Part shown: one piece after another, positions 10,834 through 21,659 of the stretch
How positions within the stretch are numbered: position 1 is the stretch's first letter
Layout of the letters: each line of letters begins with the position of its first letter
Origin: Acarospora socialis
Taxonomy: Eukaryota > Ascomycota > Lecanoromycetes > Acarosporales > Acarosporaceae
Direction of reading: 5' to 3'
DNA: 64,000 nt
Assembly (NCBI GenBank): GCA_025617375.2
Contig: JAMYGW020000001.1
Span: 2,108,001 to 2,172,000, forward strand
Notes under the pieces: generated by a model
What the model saw: only the letters and a program-made list of their open reading frames with translations
What the model was told of the DNA's origin: nothing
Databases searched by the model: none
Made by a program: the position numbers and the translations under genes

Positions 10834-11740
10834 AATAATCCGTAATAATGCCATCTCGAATCGACTAACATTTGGTCTCCCCGTTCTCGTCTCACATATG
10901 ACTGTGAGGGACTTTCTATTGCACGGAGACTCCCCCAAATTGTCTAGAACAGAAACTCTGGAGAGGTCGCTTTTCTGTGACACCTATGTACGTAGATAAT
11001 TGACCCTTCTCCAGTGGGAGGTTGGTACCTGAATCAACGCGTCAGCCCTGCAGGAGCTAAGCATTTCCACGCGTGGAAACGGAGATCCACCATCAGAACA
11101 AGCTCAGCTGAATGGCGATCCACAGTGATCTCGGCGAATAAATCCTAAAGGCCCTAAGTGGACAGGACACTTAAGCATTCTGCAGACGTTCTTACTAACG
11201 GGCTGGGACAAGATCGCTGCTCCGAACCCAGTCAAGCGGGTGTCAGCACGGCTCGGGGGTCCTTTTACATGCATGAAGAGCCGCCTCTGCTCCCACCTCA
11301 CTACTAATACTGTGCCGTCGCAGTGTTTCCTACGTTTCTTTTCATGTTCCTGAATGACTGTTTTTAAATAGCAGAATGCAGCCTGATGCCTTTCTTCCGT
11401 CTGCATCGGCCAATTATAAGCAAATCAGATCCCTCAATTCTCAGCGTTTGTCAATATCACGTCAGTAATGCCGATCAGGACGCCATTTTACTTTGAAAGC
11501 GCCGATACGTGGAATAGAGGTATCAGACCTTCGCTGATTATTCCCTGATGATGGCTGCTTTGTTCCCCTGTCAGCTTGCAGAGCGTATCGTGTGGTTTCA
11601 TGTTGGTGATCCTACCGTGATACCGTCCGTCGCACTCGCAGTACGATTAGGAACATTTTATGTATAGCGAGCCCGTGGATATCGGCCATTTGGGAGGGTC
11701 TGAACCGCCCTCTCCGAAGCGTTCCTCTTCTTCGATGGTA
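10834..11740. other. Intergenic, no gene seen
   Basis: About 0.9 kb between the two-TM protein gene and the promoter of the ferritin-like gene. Open frames here (for example on the minus strand at 11104-11406) show no coding character. Confidence 0.5.
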
Positions 11741-11742
11741 CT

Positions 11743-11750
11743 ATATAAGC
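11743..11750 (+). promoter_or_regulatory. TATA box of the ferritin-like gene
   Basis: TATATAAG lies 122 bp before the start codon at 11872. It would place transcription start near 11775 and give a 5' leader of about 95 nt. A strong TATA box fits an inducible secreted-protein gene; most other genes here lack one. Confidence 0.5.
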
Positions 11751-11871
11751 TGTTGATTCCGTCAGGCAGTTTACATCTATCCTCAACAATCGTTGACACA
11801 GTACCAGCAGCTTGACCCATTCATTACGGAACCTGAAAGTCTTGTATCTTTCTCTACTTTATATTATAAAC

Positions 11872-13063
11872 ATGCGTCTCCTCAAGACCCTCCCTCTCTT
11901 TCTAGCCGCTGGCCTCAGTGTTGCTTCGCCCGTTTTCAAGCGTGATAACACCACGCTCGCTGTCGACAGTAATACTGCCGTCAATTTTGTATTGAATTTA
12001 GTAAGTCTCCCGTCATCAATATCATTTAGCCTAACAACTAATAAGATAATAGGAATATCTTCAGAATGCCTTCTTCAAAGAAGGGCTTCACAACTTCACA
12101 CAAGCGGACTTTGTCGGAGCCGGACTGCCGGACACCTTTTATGACAATCTCAGATTAATCTATGAGGAAGACCAATCGCAAATTAAGTTTTTGGTCGACT
12201 ACCTCACCACCGCCGGTGTGACTCCGGTCCAGCCGTCAACCTATGCATTTGGCGTACCGGACGTGAAGTTTTTTTTGACCTTATTGAGTACACTTGAGGG
12301 CGTGGGCCTCTCGGCGTAAGTTTTGAGCCCTATCCCCATTTCACTCACCAAGACCACCCTTCTTATCTCCTCTGTAACAACCAGCTACCTCGGCGCCACC
12401 ACCTCCATCTCGGACAAAGCCGGCCTTCTAGCAGTTGAGTCAATCCTTGCAGTGCAAGCGCGCCACAGCAGCTACATCCGCAACGCCCTCGGGCAGGGTG
12501 CATTCCCCAACGCCTTCGAGACCCCCATCGACTTCGACCAAACCAACACCCTGATCTCCGTCTTCATCGTCGACACACCTGCCTCCAACCCAAAGTTCCC
12601 CTTCAAGATAGCCACCTACCTCGAGCTGGAGTGCTCCCAATACTACTACGAGTGCGTCTCCCCTCCCTCCATCCCTCCCCAGACAACACCCCGAGCTCCC
12701 CTTCCCCCCTTTACCACCACCCCACATAACTAACCTCAACCCCACAGAGCCGACCGCTCCTCCGTTACCTTCCAAGGCGCCTTCAGCACCGCCCAGAAGA
12801 CCAACAACCTCACCGCCTCCACCCAGGTTTACGCTGTCTTCCTCTCCGGCCTGCAGAAGACCTTCGTCCCCGCGCGTATCACCAACGGCAACGCAGACTA
12901 CAAGATCGACAAGATCCCTGCCGTCGATGCCGGCCAGGTCTATGCCGTCCTGAGCACGTCACCCACGAGCGTGGATTCGACGAATAGTATCACGGGCCCG
13001 GCGATTCTGCAGGTTTACCCGAAGGGCAAGGCGCCGGCTGGGCCTGTTCCGCCGTGTTTGTAG
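11872..13063 (+). CDS. Secreted ferritin-like domain protein (LsdA/Rds1-like)
   Basis: Four exons: 11872-12000, 12053-12315, 12385-12651 and 12748-13063, giving 324 residues. A signal peptide is clear (MRLLKTLPLFLAAGLSVASP, cleavage near residue 19, with a possible KR site at 23-24). The body is the four-helix ferritin-like fold of Ferritin_2 proteins: EYLQNAFFKEGLHNF, the IYEDQSQIKFLVDYL helix, TLEGVGLSAYLGA, and ESILAVQARHSSYIRN. Fungal members include the late sexual development protein LsdA and stress protein Rds1. The usual ExxH-type ligand of the second helix reads YEDQSQI, so one metal-binding His seems lost, while Glu and RH in the later helices remain. The C-terminal third is beta-rich. 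Metal binding and role are inferred, not shown. Confidence 0.82.
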
Positions 13064-13864
13064 AAGGGGCGCATTTTGTGCGGTGGGATGGCGCTGACTG
13101 GGCTGGTGCGTCTATATGGTTTTAGGATTATTATTGGTATGAGATGGTTGTTGTTAGCGCTTTAGATTGTGTACTCGGACTGTCGTTGAGATGGAAAAGC
13201 TTTAGATTAGATGGAAATATACACCGACACGGAAAATCATAGCAAAGTACTATCTATCTCAACGCTGAACTAGCTTTGTGCATGTCAATGAAGTAAATCA
13301 CGCCAAGGGAATGATCGAAAACTTGAGTGTATCCTGTTCAGCGCTTCCGAACGGGACGTGTTTCGTTGCGGCTACGAGCCAGAGCTTGATTGTCCCGAAC
13401 GGCGTCGTTAGGGCTTAAGAGGTTAAAAATGGGACGATGTAACGTATGCAAGATTTACAGAGGGTTACAGGACACCGATGGGCTAACTGAAGAAGGAGCG
13501 AACAGCAATCTCCTAAAGTTAGGGCGACCTTAATTTTGAAGTCCAGTACCTGATCTGGGTTAGCTCCTCGTTGCCCTGTCATCCCCCGTAAACCGTTGCA
13601 TACGTTATGTCAGTTGCGGGTAGTGTTGAGATCTCTTCTAGTGGTTGATCAAATTCCTTTGTGTCCTCAGGATGTGTGATCTCATCTATCTGCTGTAAAA
13701 TAGTTCTCTAATAAGCAAAGACTTGACATACTGGCCTCTACCGCTCTCCATTTTGCAGCCAACGCTAAGCTCCGTTACAATACGGAAGACGAGTTCCCCA
13801 CAGACAAGGCGCACCGATAATCCGACCACTACCCACCAGACTGAAGAAGCAACCTGGCAGAGAA
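13064..13864. other. Convergent 3' spacer
   Basis: About 0.8 kb between the 3' ends of the ferritin-like gene and the DUG3-like gene. No gene or repeat was recognised. Confidence 0.5.
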
Positions 13865-15190
13865 TCAAGCTCCTCGTGATTCTCCATCCCTTTGCATCAC
13901 CGCAACCTTCCTCGTCAGCTCCGCCAGGCTGTCCTTAACGGGCCCACTGTTCTGAGCATCTCGACAAGGCGTGGCAATCGGTGTGATCCCACCAGAAGTG
14001 CCAGGTGTCAGGACCTGAGCCGCTCCTGGCGCGTTACTCACGAGGCCTTTGGAGACGGCGAAGCCAGACGAGCGAGAATAAGACGGATTCGGGTGGTAGT
14101 ACTCGTCGACAATCGGATGGATCATGACGGTTTGCTTGTGGATTGTCAATGTGCTGTTTGTCGGCACCGTGACCCAGTTATCTGTGTCATGATTCAGTAC
14201 CGGCCAGTGTAGAGAGAAATGTCAAGGCAATTACCTCTTTCGAAGGTTAACGGCTCGCTGGCGACCAAGACGATATCTGCACCTTTATCCCGCCTCTCCA
14301 TCTTGTAATCGCCCTTTGATTCACCCTCTTTCCAGCTCGTGCCAGAAGAGAAGTATAGGCTTGCGGCCTCGTCCGTCTGACTGCTCACGTAGCGCGTGCA
14401 CACCACGCTATGCCCATCCGTAACGGCGAAGTTCAGCAGGCTTCTAGTGTCCAGATCCCCGTCGTGACGGTACTCGCTGGGTATCTCTGCAATGAACTGG
14501 TTGATCCGCCGAATCGTCTTCAGAATCGCCTTCCTCAGAGCCGTATGTCCGAATCCACCCTCCCCCGTGTCCGCATTCGGATCATAGCCCTCCCTCTCCA
14601 TACTGTCCAAGAAGAGCGCGAAAGCCCACTCGCTATCCGTGTTTCCCTGTACACCGAGAAACCACTGGTCTCCGAGTGACTCTGCAAGCCTCCGCTTGAC
14701 GTACTTCCAGCCTCCTATGTTGCCATTGTGCATCCACATCAAGCTCTTGTGGCGGAATGGATGGCAGTTGCTATCTGACAAGCTTCCTTCCGTCGTGGCG
14801 CGTACGTGGGCGAAGATCAAGGACGAGGTGGTTTTCGAAGCTATGCGTTCGAGGTTGATGCAGTTCCATGCTGGGATCGTCGACGTGAAGATGCAGGGTT
14901 CCGGACCTAGATCGGGATGCGTGTAGTAACCGACGCCGAAGCCGTCGCCATTGTGTGGCCGTCGGGTGTCCTATGGAATTATGATAAGCCACGATCCCAT
15001 GTTCGCCAGTTCGGTGAGGAAGTTTACCAGTCTCAGACGAGAATCATAGGACTGGGTGAGGATCGAATGCGTCGGCTCGAGGATCAGCTTGGAGAGGAGG
15101 ATCTCATCCTTGCCTTTGTAGACCTAGATAACAAAATCAGAAAGATCATTGTTTCAAGAAGTATAGCCCGCTTACAAGAAATCTACACAT
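13865..15190 (-). CDS. DUG3: Class II glutamine amidotransferase, DUG3-like
   Basis: Four exons, 15190-15176, 15123-15028, 14970-14235 and 14181-13865, encode 387 residues. The first exon is only 15 nt (MCRFL). It supplies Cys2, the N-terminal nucleophile of Ntn-type class II amidotransferases, and joins in frame to VYKGKDEILLSKLILEPTHS. Other hallmarks are NGDGFGVGYY, LIFAHVRATTEGS, MHNGNIGGW and GNTDSEW. In yeast Dug3 forms a complex with Dug2 for glutathione breakdown in the cytosol. Family length (about 360-400) agrees. The long C-terminal tail after TIHKQTVMIHPIVDEY is polar and variable. It is divergent from MGM1. A gene finder would easily miss the first exon and lose the catalytic residue. 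Confidence 0.88.
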
Positions 15191-15669
15191 ATTTCATGAA
15201 GAGGTTCAAGCACAGGCGTCGTATCTGGTAGTTCGGTGGAAGAAGGTGGTAGGACATGTCTGTTTCTTTGACGACACCTTCAGATTAGGTTTCATCTAAG
15301 GTGTACATGACAATGTTATCGTAAATAGAAATAGCATACAAACATACAGCGCATTATTAGACATTGACGCAGTGTGAAGGTGTGCCTTCCAGGAAACAAG
15401 GCGCATGCAGTTCTCAGCCCTATGACTACGAAGTGTCCTCTCTTGAAATTTTACGGCATACGAAGAACGCCTGTATGGCAATGAAGCTCGAAACACGAAG
15501 TTAGTGCCAATCTTAGCGTGAGCCCGACATCATACCTTAGCCATGTGCCAACTTTAAACTCACTTTTGGACGCACATCTAAACAAATGGCAGTTGCCGTT
15601 TGCCCTTTCATGATGAGGAGTGCAGTGTGCTGTGCCAGCGCCTGAACCAACATTCTATCCAGAGTGAAC
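15191..15669. promoter_or_regulatory. Divergent promoter region DUG3/MGM1
   Basis: A 479-bp spacer between start codons on opposite strands; it must contain both promoters. No specific element was recognised. Confidence 0.4.
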
Positions 15670-18572
15670 ATGAGCAGTCGATTACTATCACCACGGCTGA
15701 CTGCCCCGGCGCGGCGACCTCCTTCCAGCATCTCTCGTCGACTAGTACATCGATCACACCCCGCCGCTGGGGGTTTGCTGCGATCAGATGGCGCCACACG
15801 GTTTGGAAGGCGGAAACCATGGCCACTCGGGTCGTACTCACTGCACAATGTCCCGGCTGTGCGGAGCATATCGTTTGCGCGAGTGCTACCGAACCTGGTG
15901 ATGAAGTTTGCGAGAATACCCGCGATGTTTGGCGGTGCCATGATTGCTGGGCTGGCATATCTCCAGTATCAAGCTACTCGTGAGTGATAGGCTACGTCTT
16001 GCAAGCAGGGCACGTTTGCTGATCCGGGATCATCAGAGGCCGGCAACTACGCAGTTGACGTCTTCAGAAGAGCGAGTGACGCGGCAACGGGAGTCGCGGG
16101 GAGCTTTTTTGGGACCGCGAAGGATGTGGCGGAGCAGACACGGAAAGGCTGGGAGAATACTAAAGATACTGTAGAGCTTCCAGCGTGGCTACAGAAGATA
16201 ATGCGGACGAATGAAGGTCCATCCTCAGAAGGCAGTGGTGGCTCATCGGATGCCGGGGGGTCTCCAAGGCAAAGCGGCTCCGGGGCTGCCGCTGCTGCCG
16301 TGTCGGGAGCTGCGTTCGGCTACCAGCAATCGCCGGAAGATGATGAGAGGTCCGGAGAGCAAGTCGCCAGAGACGATCAAATGATGCTGTTGACGAAAAA
16401 GATGATCGAGATCAGGAGTATTTTACAGACTGTAGGGCAGTCAGAGGCGCTTACTCTGCCATCCATAGTAGTGATTGGATCGCAGTCTTCGGGAAAGAGC
16501 TCGGTGTTGGAAGCGATAGTGGGGCACGAGTTTCTTCCGAAGGGGGCGAATATGGTTACTCGACGACCAATCGAGCTGACGCTAGTCAATACACCGAATG
16601 CGCAGGCTGAATACGGAGAGTTTCCGGCGTTAGGGCTTGGCAAGATCACGGACTTTACTCAAATCCAAAGAACACTCACAGACCTCAACCTCGCCGTACC
16701 TGAAGCCGACTGTATATCGGACGACCCTATCCAACTCAGTATATACTCTCCGAATATCCCCGATCTCTCACTTATAGACTTGCCGGGCTACATTCAGGTA
16801 TCAGGGCTGGATCAACCGACAGAACTGAAGCAGAAGATCTCAGACCTCTGCGACAGATACCTTCAGCCACCGAATGTTATACTGGCCATATCTGCTGCGG
16901 ATGTTGATCTGGCAAACTCTACTGCGTTGCGGGCAAGTCGTAGGGTCGATCCTCGAGGCGAGCGGACGATAGGGGTGATTACCAAGATGGATCTTGTTGA
17001 ACCTCAACGAGGTGCTAGCATTTTGACCGACAGGAAGTACCCCTTACGGCTGGGTTACGTTGGTGTGGTGTGCCGAGTACCCCAGACCTCCAGCCTCTTC
17101 TCACGAGGAAGCAGCAATATCATCAGCGCAGTCGCGAAGAATGAGAACGCCTTCTTCTCTGCACATCCTCATGAGTTTGGCCCTGAGTCACAGTTAGCCG
17201 TGGGTACCGCAACTCTACGAAAGAAGCTGATGCATGTACTGGAGCAAACCATGGCCTCAAGTTTACAGAGCACCAGTGAAGCGATACATCAAGAGTTGGA
17301 AGAAGCTACCTACGAGTTCAAAGTCCAGTACAACGACCGGCCGCTAAGTGCTATGTCCTATTTGGCAGAAAGTCTAGATGCGTTTAAACACTCCTTCAAA
17401 GAGTTTACCGAACAATTTGGTCGACCGCAAGTGCGAGAGCTACTGAAAGAGGAGCTTGACCAGCGTGTATTAGACCTGTTGGCACAGCGGTACTGGAACA
17501 AGCCCATCAACGACCTCACCCCGCCTCCACTTGAGCCTGATCCTCTCAGCGACCTACCACGTGCTGATCCAGAGTCCTTGTTCTGGCACCGAAAACTCGA
17601 CGCCTGTACCTCCTCACTTACCAAACTTGGTATTGGCCGTTTAGCAACCACCGTCGTGGCTAATGCCCTCCAATCACATATCGACCGCCTCATCGCGCAG
17701 TCGACATTTGCCACACATCCTTTCGCTCGCCAAGCGATTACTGATGCAGCTTCCGGTATCCTCAACGAGCGGTTCTACAGCACCAGTGACCAAGTCGAAA
17801 ACTGTATTAAACCGTACAAGTTCGAGATCGAGGTCGAAGACGCGGAATGGTCAAAGGGCCGCGAAAACGTGTCGGGCGTGCTGAAGAATGAGCTCAAGGC
17901 TTGCGAAGCCGCCGTGAAGAACGTGGAAGACGTGGTTGGAGGAAAACGGAAACTGAAGGATGTCATGGGATTTGTGGACCGAGTGCGGAAGGGAGAAGTG
18001 GTACTTGAAGGCGACGGCGCGGGCGGAGCAGGAGGCTTCAGTGCTGCACTTCTCCAGAAAGGTACCTCCTACTGATGTCTGCATTCACTCTCACCATATG
18101 AACTAACATATCACACCCAGGCCGAGAAGCCGTCTTCCTCCGAGACCGCGCCGACATCCTCCGCATGCGCCTCCTCGCCACTAAATCCAAACAATGCGCC
18201 CATCGCAAAAACAAATACCACTGCCCGGAAATCTTCCTCGACGTCGTCGCCGACAAGCTGACCGCCACCGCCGTCCTCTTCCTCAACGTCGAGCTCCTCT
18301 CCGAATTCTACTACAACTTCCCACGCGAGCTCGACGTCCGGCTCGGGCGTCATCTCTCTGAAGCCGACATCGACCGCTTCGCCCGCGAGGATCCGAAGAT
18401 CCGCAGGCATCTGGATCTGATTAGGAGGAAGGAGATGTTGGAGTTAGTGCTAGAGAAGATGGAGAGTTTGAGGGTGTTGGAGGGGAAGGAGAAGAGGGCG
18501 GCGGGGCAGGCGCAGCAGGCGAAGCAGGCGGCCAAGGAGAGGGGGAGGGCCAAGGGGTGGAGCTTGTTTTGA
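15670..18572 (+). CDS. MGM1: Mitochondrial inner-membrane dynamin-like GTPase Mgm1/OPA1
   Basis: Three exons, 15670-15979, 16037-18061 and 18121-18572, encode 928 residues, the usual Mgm1 length. The N-terminus is an Arg/Ser-rich mitochondrial presequence (MSSRLLSPRLTAPARRPPSS) followed by a membrane anchor (about 84-100, MFGGAMIAGLAYLQY). A Gly/Ser/Ala linker (160-200) precedes the GTPase: P-loop GSQSSGKS (251-258), TRRP switch region, DLPG (351-354) and TKMD (419-422). Middle and GED-like helical regions follow, ending in an Ala/Lys-rich tail. Mgm1 drives fusion of the inner membrane and shapes cristae; a rhomboid protease makes its short form in yeast. The last exon shows the C-then-G switch: C-rich to about 18360, G-rich from about 18410. 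Confidence 0.95.
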
Positions 18573-19122
18573 TTGTGGAATTGGGATGTGCTCAGGCTGG
18601 GGGCAATTGTCTTACGAACGCGTTGCGAATCGGCGTCGTTGGTTGGAGTCGGGGTTAGATTTTATGTATACCCAGTTCTTGACAGGCCTCTGGTCGGTGA
18701 GGAAATTGTTAGGTCGTGAAACCAAGCATGTATGTATAAATGGCACTTCACTCTGTTCGTAGTCGACATTGGGTGTACTGCACACGTTGCATTTTCTCAT
18801 GATAATGAGCAGTGAGATCCTTGGTCGCACAGTTGCAAATGTGCTACCATGTTGAAGACTACCTCTAAAAATAGCCATACATAATCCGTACTTCTCCCCA
18901 TCCGAATCCTATATTCACCTCTGCTGTAGAGGCCAAAGTCCGTGATGGAGGCCTGAGTTGTCGATATTTTCAAACTGGAGCTTCGAATGCGTATGGTATA
19001 GCAAGAAACTCGCCGAAGACCCAAGTCCCGTGGAAGGCTCTCCCACACAAAACGCAACCCAACCCGCATGCCATGCTTCTCATCACCGCCTTCCTCACTT
19101 CTCGGCCCCTGACACCCCCAAT
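18573..19122. other. Convergent 3' spacer
   Basis: About 0.55 kb between the 3' ends of MGM1 and GCV3. No gene was recognised. Confidence 0.5.
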
Positions 19123-19874
19123 CTAATCCTCCGTAAACTTCCGATACTCCTCCCCCCCCATCAACGCGTCCACCTCCTTCCCGCCATCCTTAACCCTAAT
19201 TCTCGCAATCCACCCCTCCCCCTCCGGCCCTTTATTTATCGTTCCCGGCTTCTCTTCCAGCACCGAATTGGCCTCGATGATCGTCCCCGCCACCGGCATC
19301 ATGATGTCTGACGCCGACTTGACAGACTCGACGGCCCCGATCGAGTCGCCGGCCGCGACTTCCAGGTCGGGCGTTGGGAGTTCTACGTACACGACGTCGC
19401 CGAGGGATTTCGCGGCGTAGGTAGAGATGCCGATCGTCCCTGTTGGGAGGCGAAAAGAGGGGGAGGGTTAGTGAGAGAGGAGGACGGGGGGATTGGGGGT
19501 GGGGCACGATGGGGGGAGAAGGGTGGAAGGGGAAAGGAGAGGAGAAAAGTACCGGTCGTGCCGTCGTCGGAGAGCTCGATCCATTCGTGATCCTGGGTGT
19601 ATTTCTTCTCTCGCACTATCCACGTGAAGCACTACCGTTAGCACCCTGTACTGCAGACCAACAATCATTCAACCCATCACCCGATAGCGATGAACGTGCG
19701 TCTGAGGAACACCCTACCCGATACCGAGCTTCGAAACGTCCTCACGCTCTCTCTCCCCGCTACAGATGGCACATTGAACGACGGGCCGCGCGCGAGTCGG
19801 GGCAGGGAAGGTGGGGCGGGTGAGGAGAGGACGCTGGAGCGCAATGGGCGCGCGACGCGCGCGATGGCTGCCAT
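19123..19874 (-). CDS. GCV3: Glycine cleavage system H protein, mitochondrial
   Basis: Three exons, 19874-19718, 19615-19553 and 19439-19123, encode 178 residues. Residues 1-50 are an Arg/Ser-rich mitochondrial presequence. The mature protein begins near REKKYTQDHEWIEL, the conserved start of H proteins. The lipoylation site lies in GAVESVKSASD, where the Lys carries lipoate and shuttles the aminomethyl group between the P, T and L proteins. The C-terminus (KVxDGGKEVDALMGGEEY region) is complete. The two introns (102 and 113 nt) are longer than most here. The 3' end is strongly G-rich in the coding sense. It shares a 196-bp divergent spacer with MRP17, another mitochondrial gene. Confidence 0.93.
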
Positions 19875-20070
19875 TGTGTGTGGTGCGGCGTGAATAGAAT
19901 GCTGGTAACGGCGTAACTTTCTTCGTGCCGATATGGCGGAGTTTTCGCGGGGATAAACGACGACCAATCGGAGCACAGCAAGCGGGATTATGTCAGCGAG
20001 ATTTCTCGACTCCCATTTCGACTCTCGAGACTGCGTTCTCGACCAGCGACGGTGCCAAGAGACGCCGGAG
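19875..20070. promoter_or_regulatory. Bidirectional promoter GCV3/MRP17
   Basis: Only 196 bp separate the two start codons, so both genes for mitochondrial matrix proteins must be driven from this segment. No TATA box was seen. Confidence 0.6.
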
Positions 20071-20641
20071 ATGCTGTACGAATTGATTGCCGTCGTAAGT
20101 CTTCTCTTTTCCCGTCTACTCTTCTCTCCTCGTTTAAAATCCTTGACCTCTGACGTGTACCACCCACAGGTCCGGCCTGGCCAACTCAACGAAGTCAAAG
20201 AGTACGCCCTCCGCCGTCCCTCCTCCCATCCCTCCTCCCCTCTCCTCTCTTCCTTCCCCACCCCCCAGATAACCCCCAACTAACCTCCCACCCCCTCAAC
20301 ACAGAATCGCCCGCACAACCGGCTCCCTAATCCTCTCCTCGGGCGGTGTGATCCGGGGCATCACTAACTGGGGCCACTTCCTGCTTCCGAAACCCACCCG
20401 CAAACATCAGATGCGCCAACATTCCGGGCACTACTTCATCATGCGCTTCGACTCCTCCGGCGAGACGCAGCAGATGGTCCGCACGACGCTAGGCTTGGAT
20501 CCGCGGATGATTAAATTTGGGGTGGTGCGGTTGGGGAGGACGTTGGAGGAGATTAAGGGCGTGCAGGGGGGCGTGGAGTGGAGCAGTGATTTGCCGGAGG
20601 GCCCGGCGGGGGAGGTGCGGGCGGGGGGTGCGGCCAGGTGA
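20071..20641 (+). CDS. MRP17: Mitochondrial small-subunit ribosomal protein bS6m
   Basis: Three exons, 20071-20094 (24 nt), 20170-20201 (32 nt) and 20305-20641, encode 130 residues, as in yeast Mrp17 (131). The N-terminus MLYELIAVVRPG is the first strand of the S6 fold. It is followed by GSLILSSGGVIRGITNWG and a basic rRNA-binding stretch LLPKPTRKHQMRQHSGHY, then FIMRFDSS, strand 4 of the fold. Two very short first exons carry the start, so it is easily mis-annotated. The coding strand is C-rich up to about 20490 and G-rich from there into the 3' flank. Confidence 0.92.
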
Positions 20642-21659
20642 GGGTGTGGGTGTGGATGGCGGCTGTGGAGGGGCAGGGGAGGTGTGGTGGTTGTGTGTGG
20701 GTTGTAGGGTTGGGTGGCGTTTGGGTTGCTTGCTTGCGATGGCATGGCGGCATAGATCACGTCTCTTTGGGTTCTTTGCTAAGAACGGTTGTTCGTGTAT
20801 GCAAGCTAACACTTTGCTCTTGAATAAACGTGTTGTCAAAGACTTCAATTCGGTGATCACTATACTGCATCTCCAGCCGGTCTGATCTGCCTTTCGATCC
20901 CAACCTTTCTCTGACGGTGTGCTTTACCTAACTGAGCACCAGACAAAACCTGCGTCAACTTCACCGTCCAAAAAGGAAACCGCTAAACCATCCTGCATTT
21001 CCTTTCTTCTAAGAGCATCTTCCTCCTCACTAGGCGAGCGACATGTACTCCACCTTCCCCATACCTAGCCGTCATCACAGCTCGCTCTAAATATTGGCTT
21101 TCCCACTTCCAGGCAATACAAGCCAGCTGTCTCGATCTGGAACTAATGTCTTGTTCTAGAGATATGATTCGAACCTAGCAACTTCGATGCATAGTCGTGA
21201 TAGCGTATTGATACCGTAAGCTCCATGTACGTGTATGCGATACTCCCGAGAGCATGTATTACGTACCATTTACTGTCTTCCACCAGGTGCTTATAGTCCA
21301 CTCTACTGCGGTGGGGCAGTCTGCAGCAACCCGGCGAGAATATCAGCTCCGACTAATTGTCGTAGTTCTAAAAGGAATTCGACTCCATCGGGTCGCCGGC
21401 TTTGTAGCTCCGAGATTCACCGAAGCGGACGATGTTCGAGACACGTCATGGCTGGATGTCTGCCCGTATGGCAAGGGGCAGGATCGGAGAATATCCGAAA
21501 GATTTTGTTAACGCCACTGATGTGACATGAAAGCCGTCTCTCGTGGCCTCGCACTCGTAAATGGCAATGCAGCGAGAATCCGTCTCAGAACGATTCACAA
21601 GTAACCGGTTCAGAGCACTTGTCAGCTTGAAGGAACGCATGTCCTGTGCTGCTGACGTT
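20642..21659. other. Convergent 3' spacer
   Basis: About 1 kb between MRP17 and the dscA stop. The first 100 bp continue the G-rich block of MRP17. No gene was recognised; a tRNA-like box at 21160-21180 was examined and rejected. Confidence 0.45.

Noticed and set aside
20431-20885. Several open frames on both strands over the MRP17 3' end
   Set aside because: They come from low-complexity G-rich/C-rich sequence; the bS6m reading explains the conserved part.
21155-21185. tRNA-like B box (GGTTCGAATC on the minus strand)
   Set aside because: The T-stem does not pair, no A box lies at the right distance and no acceptor stem can be formed.
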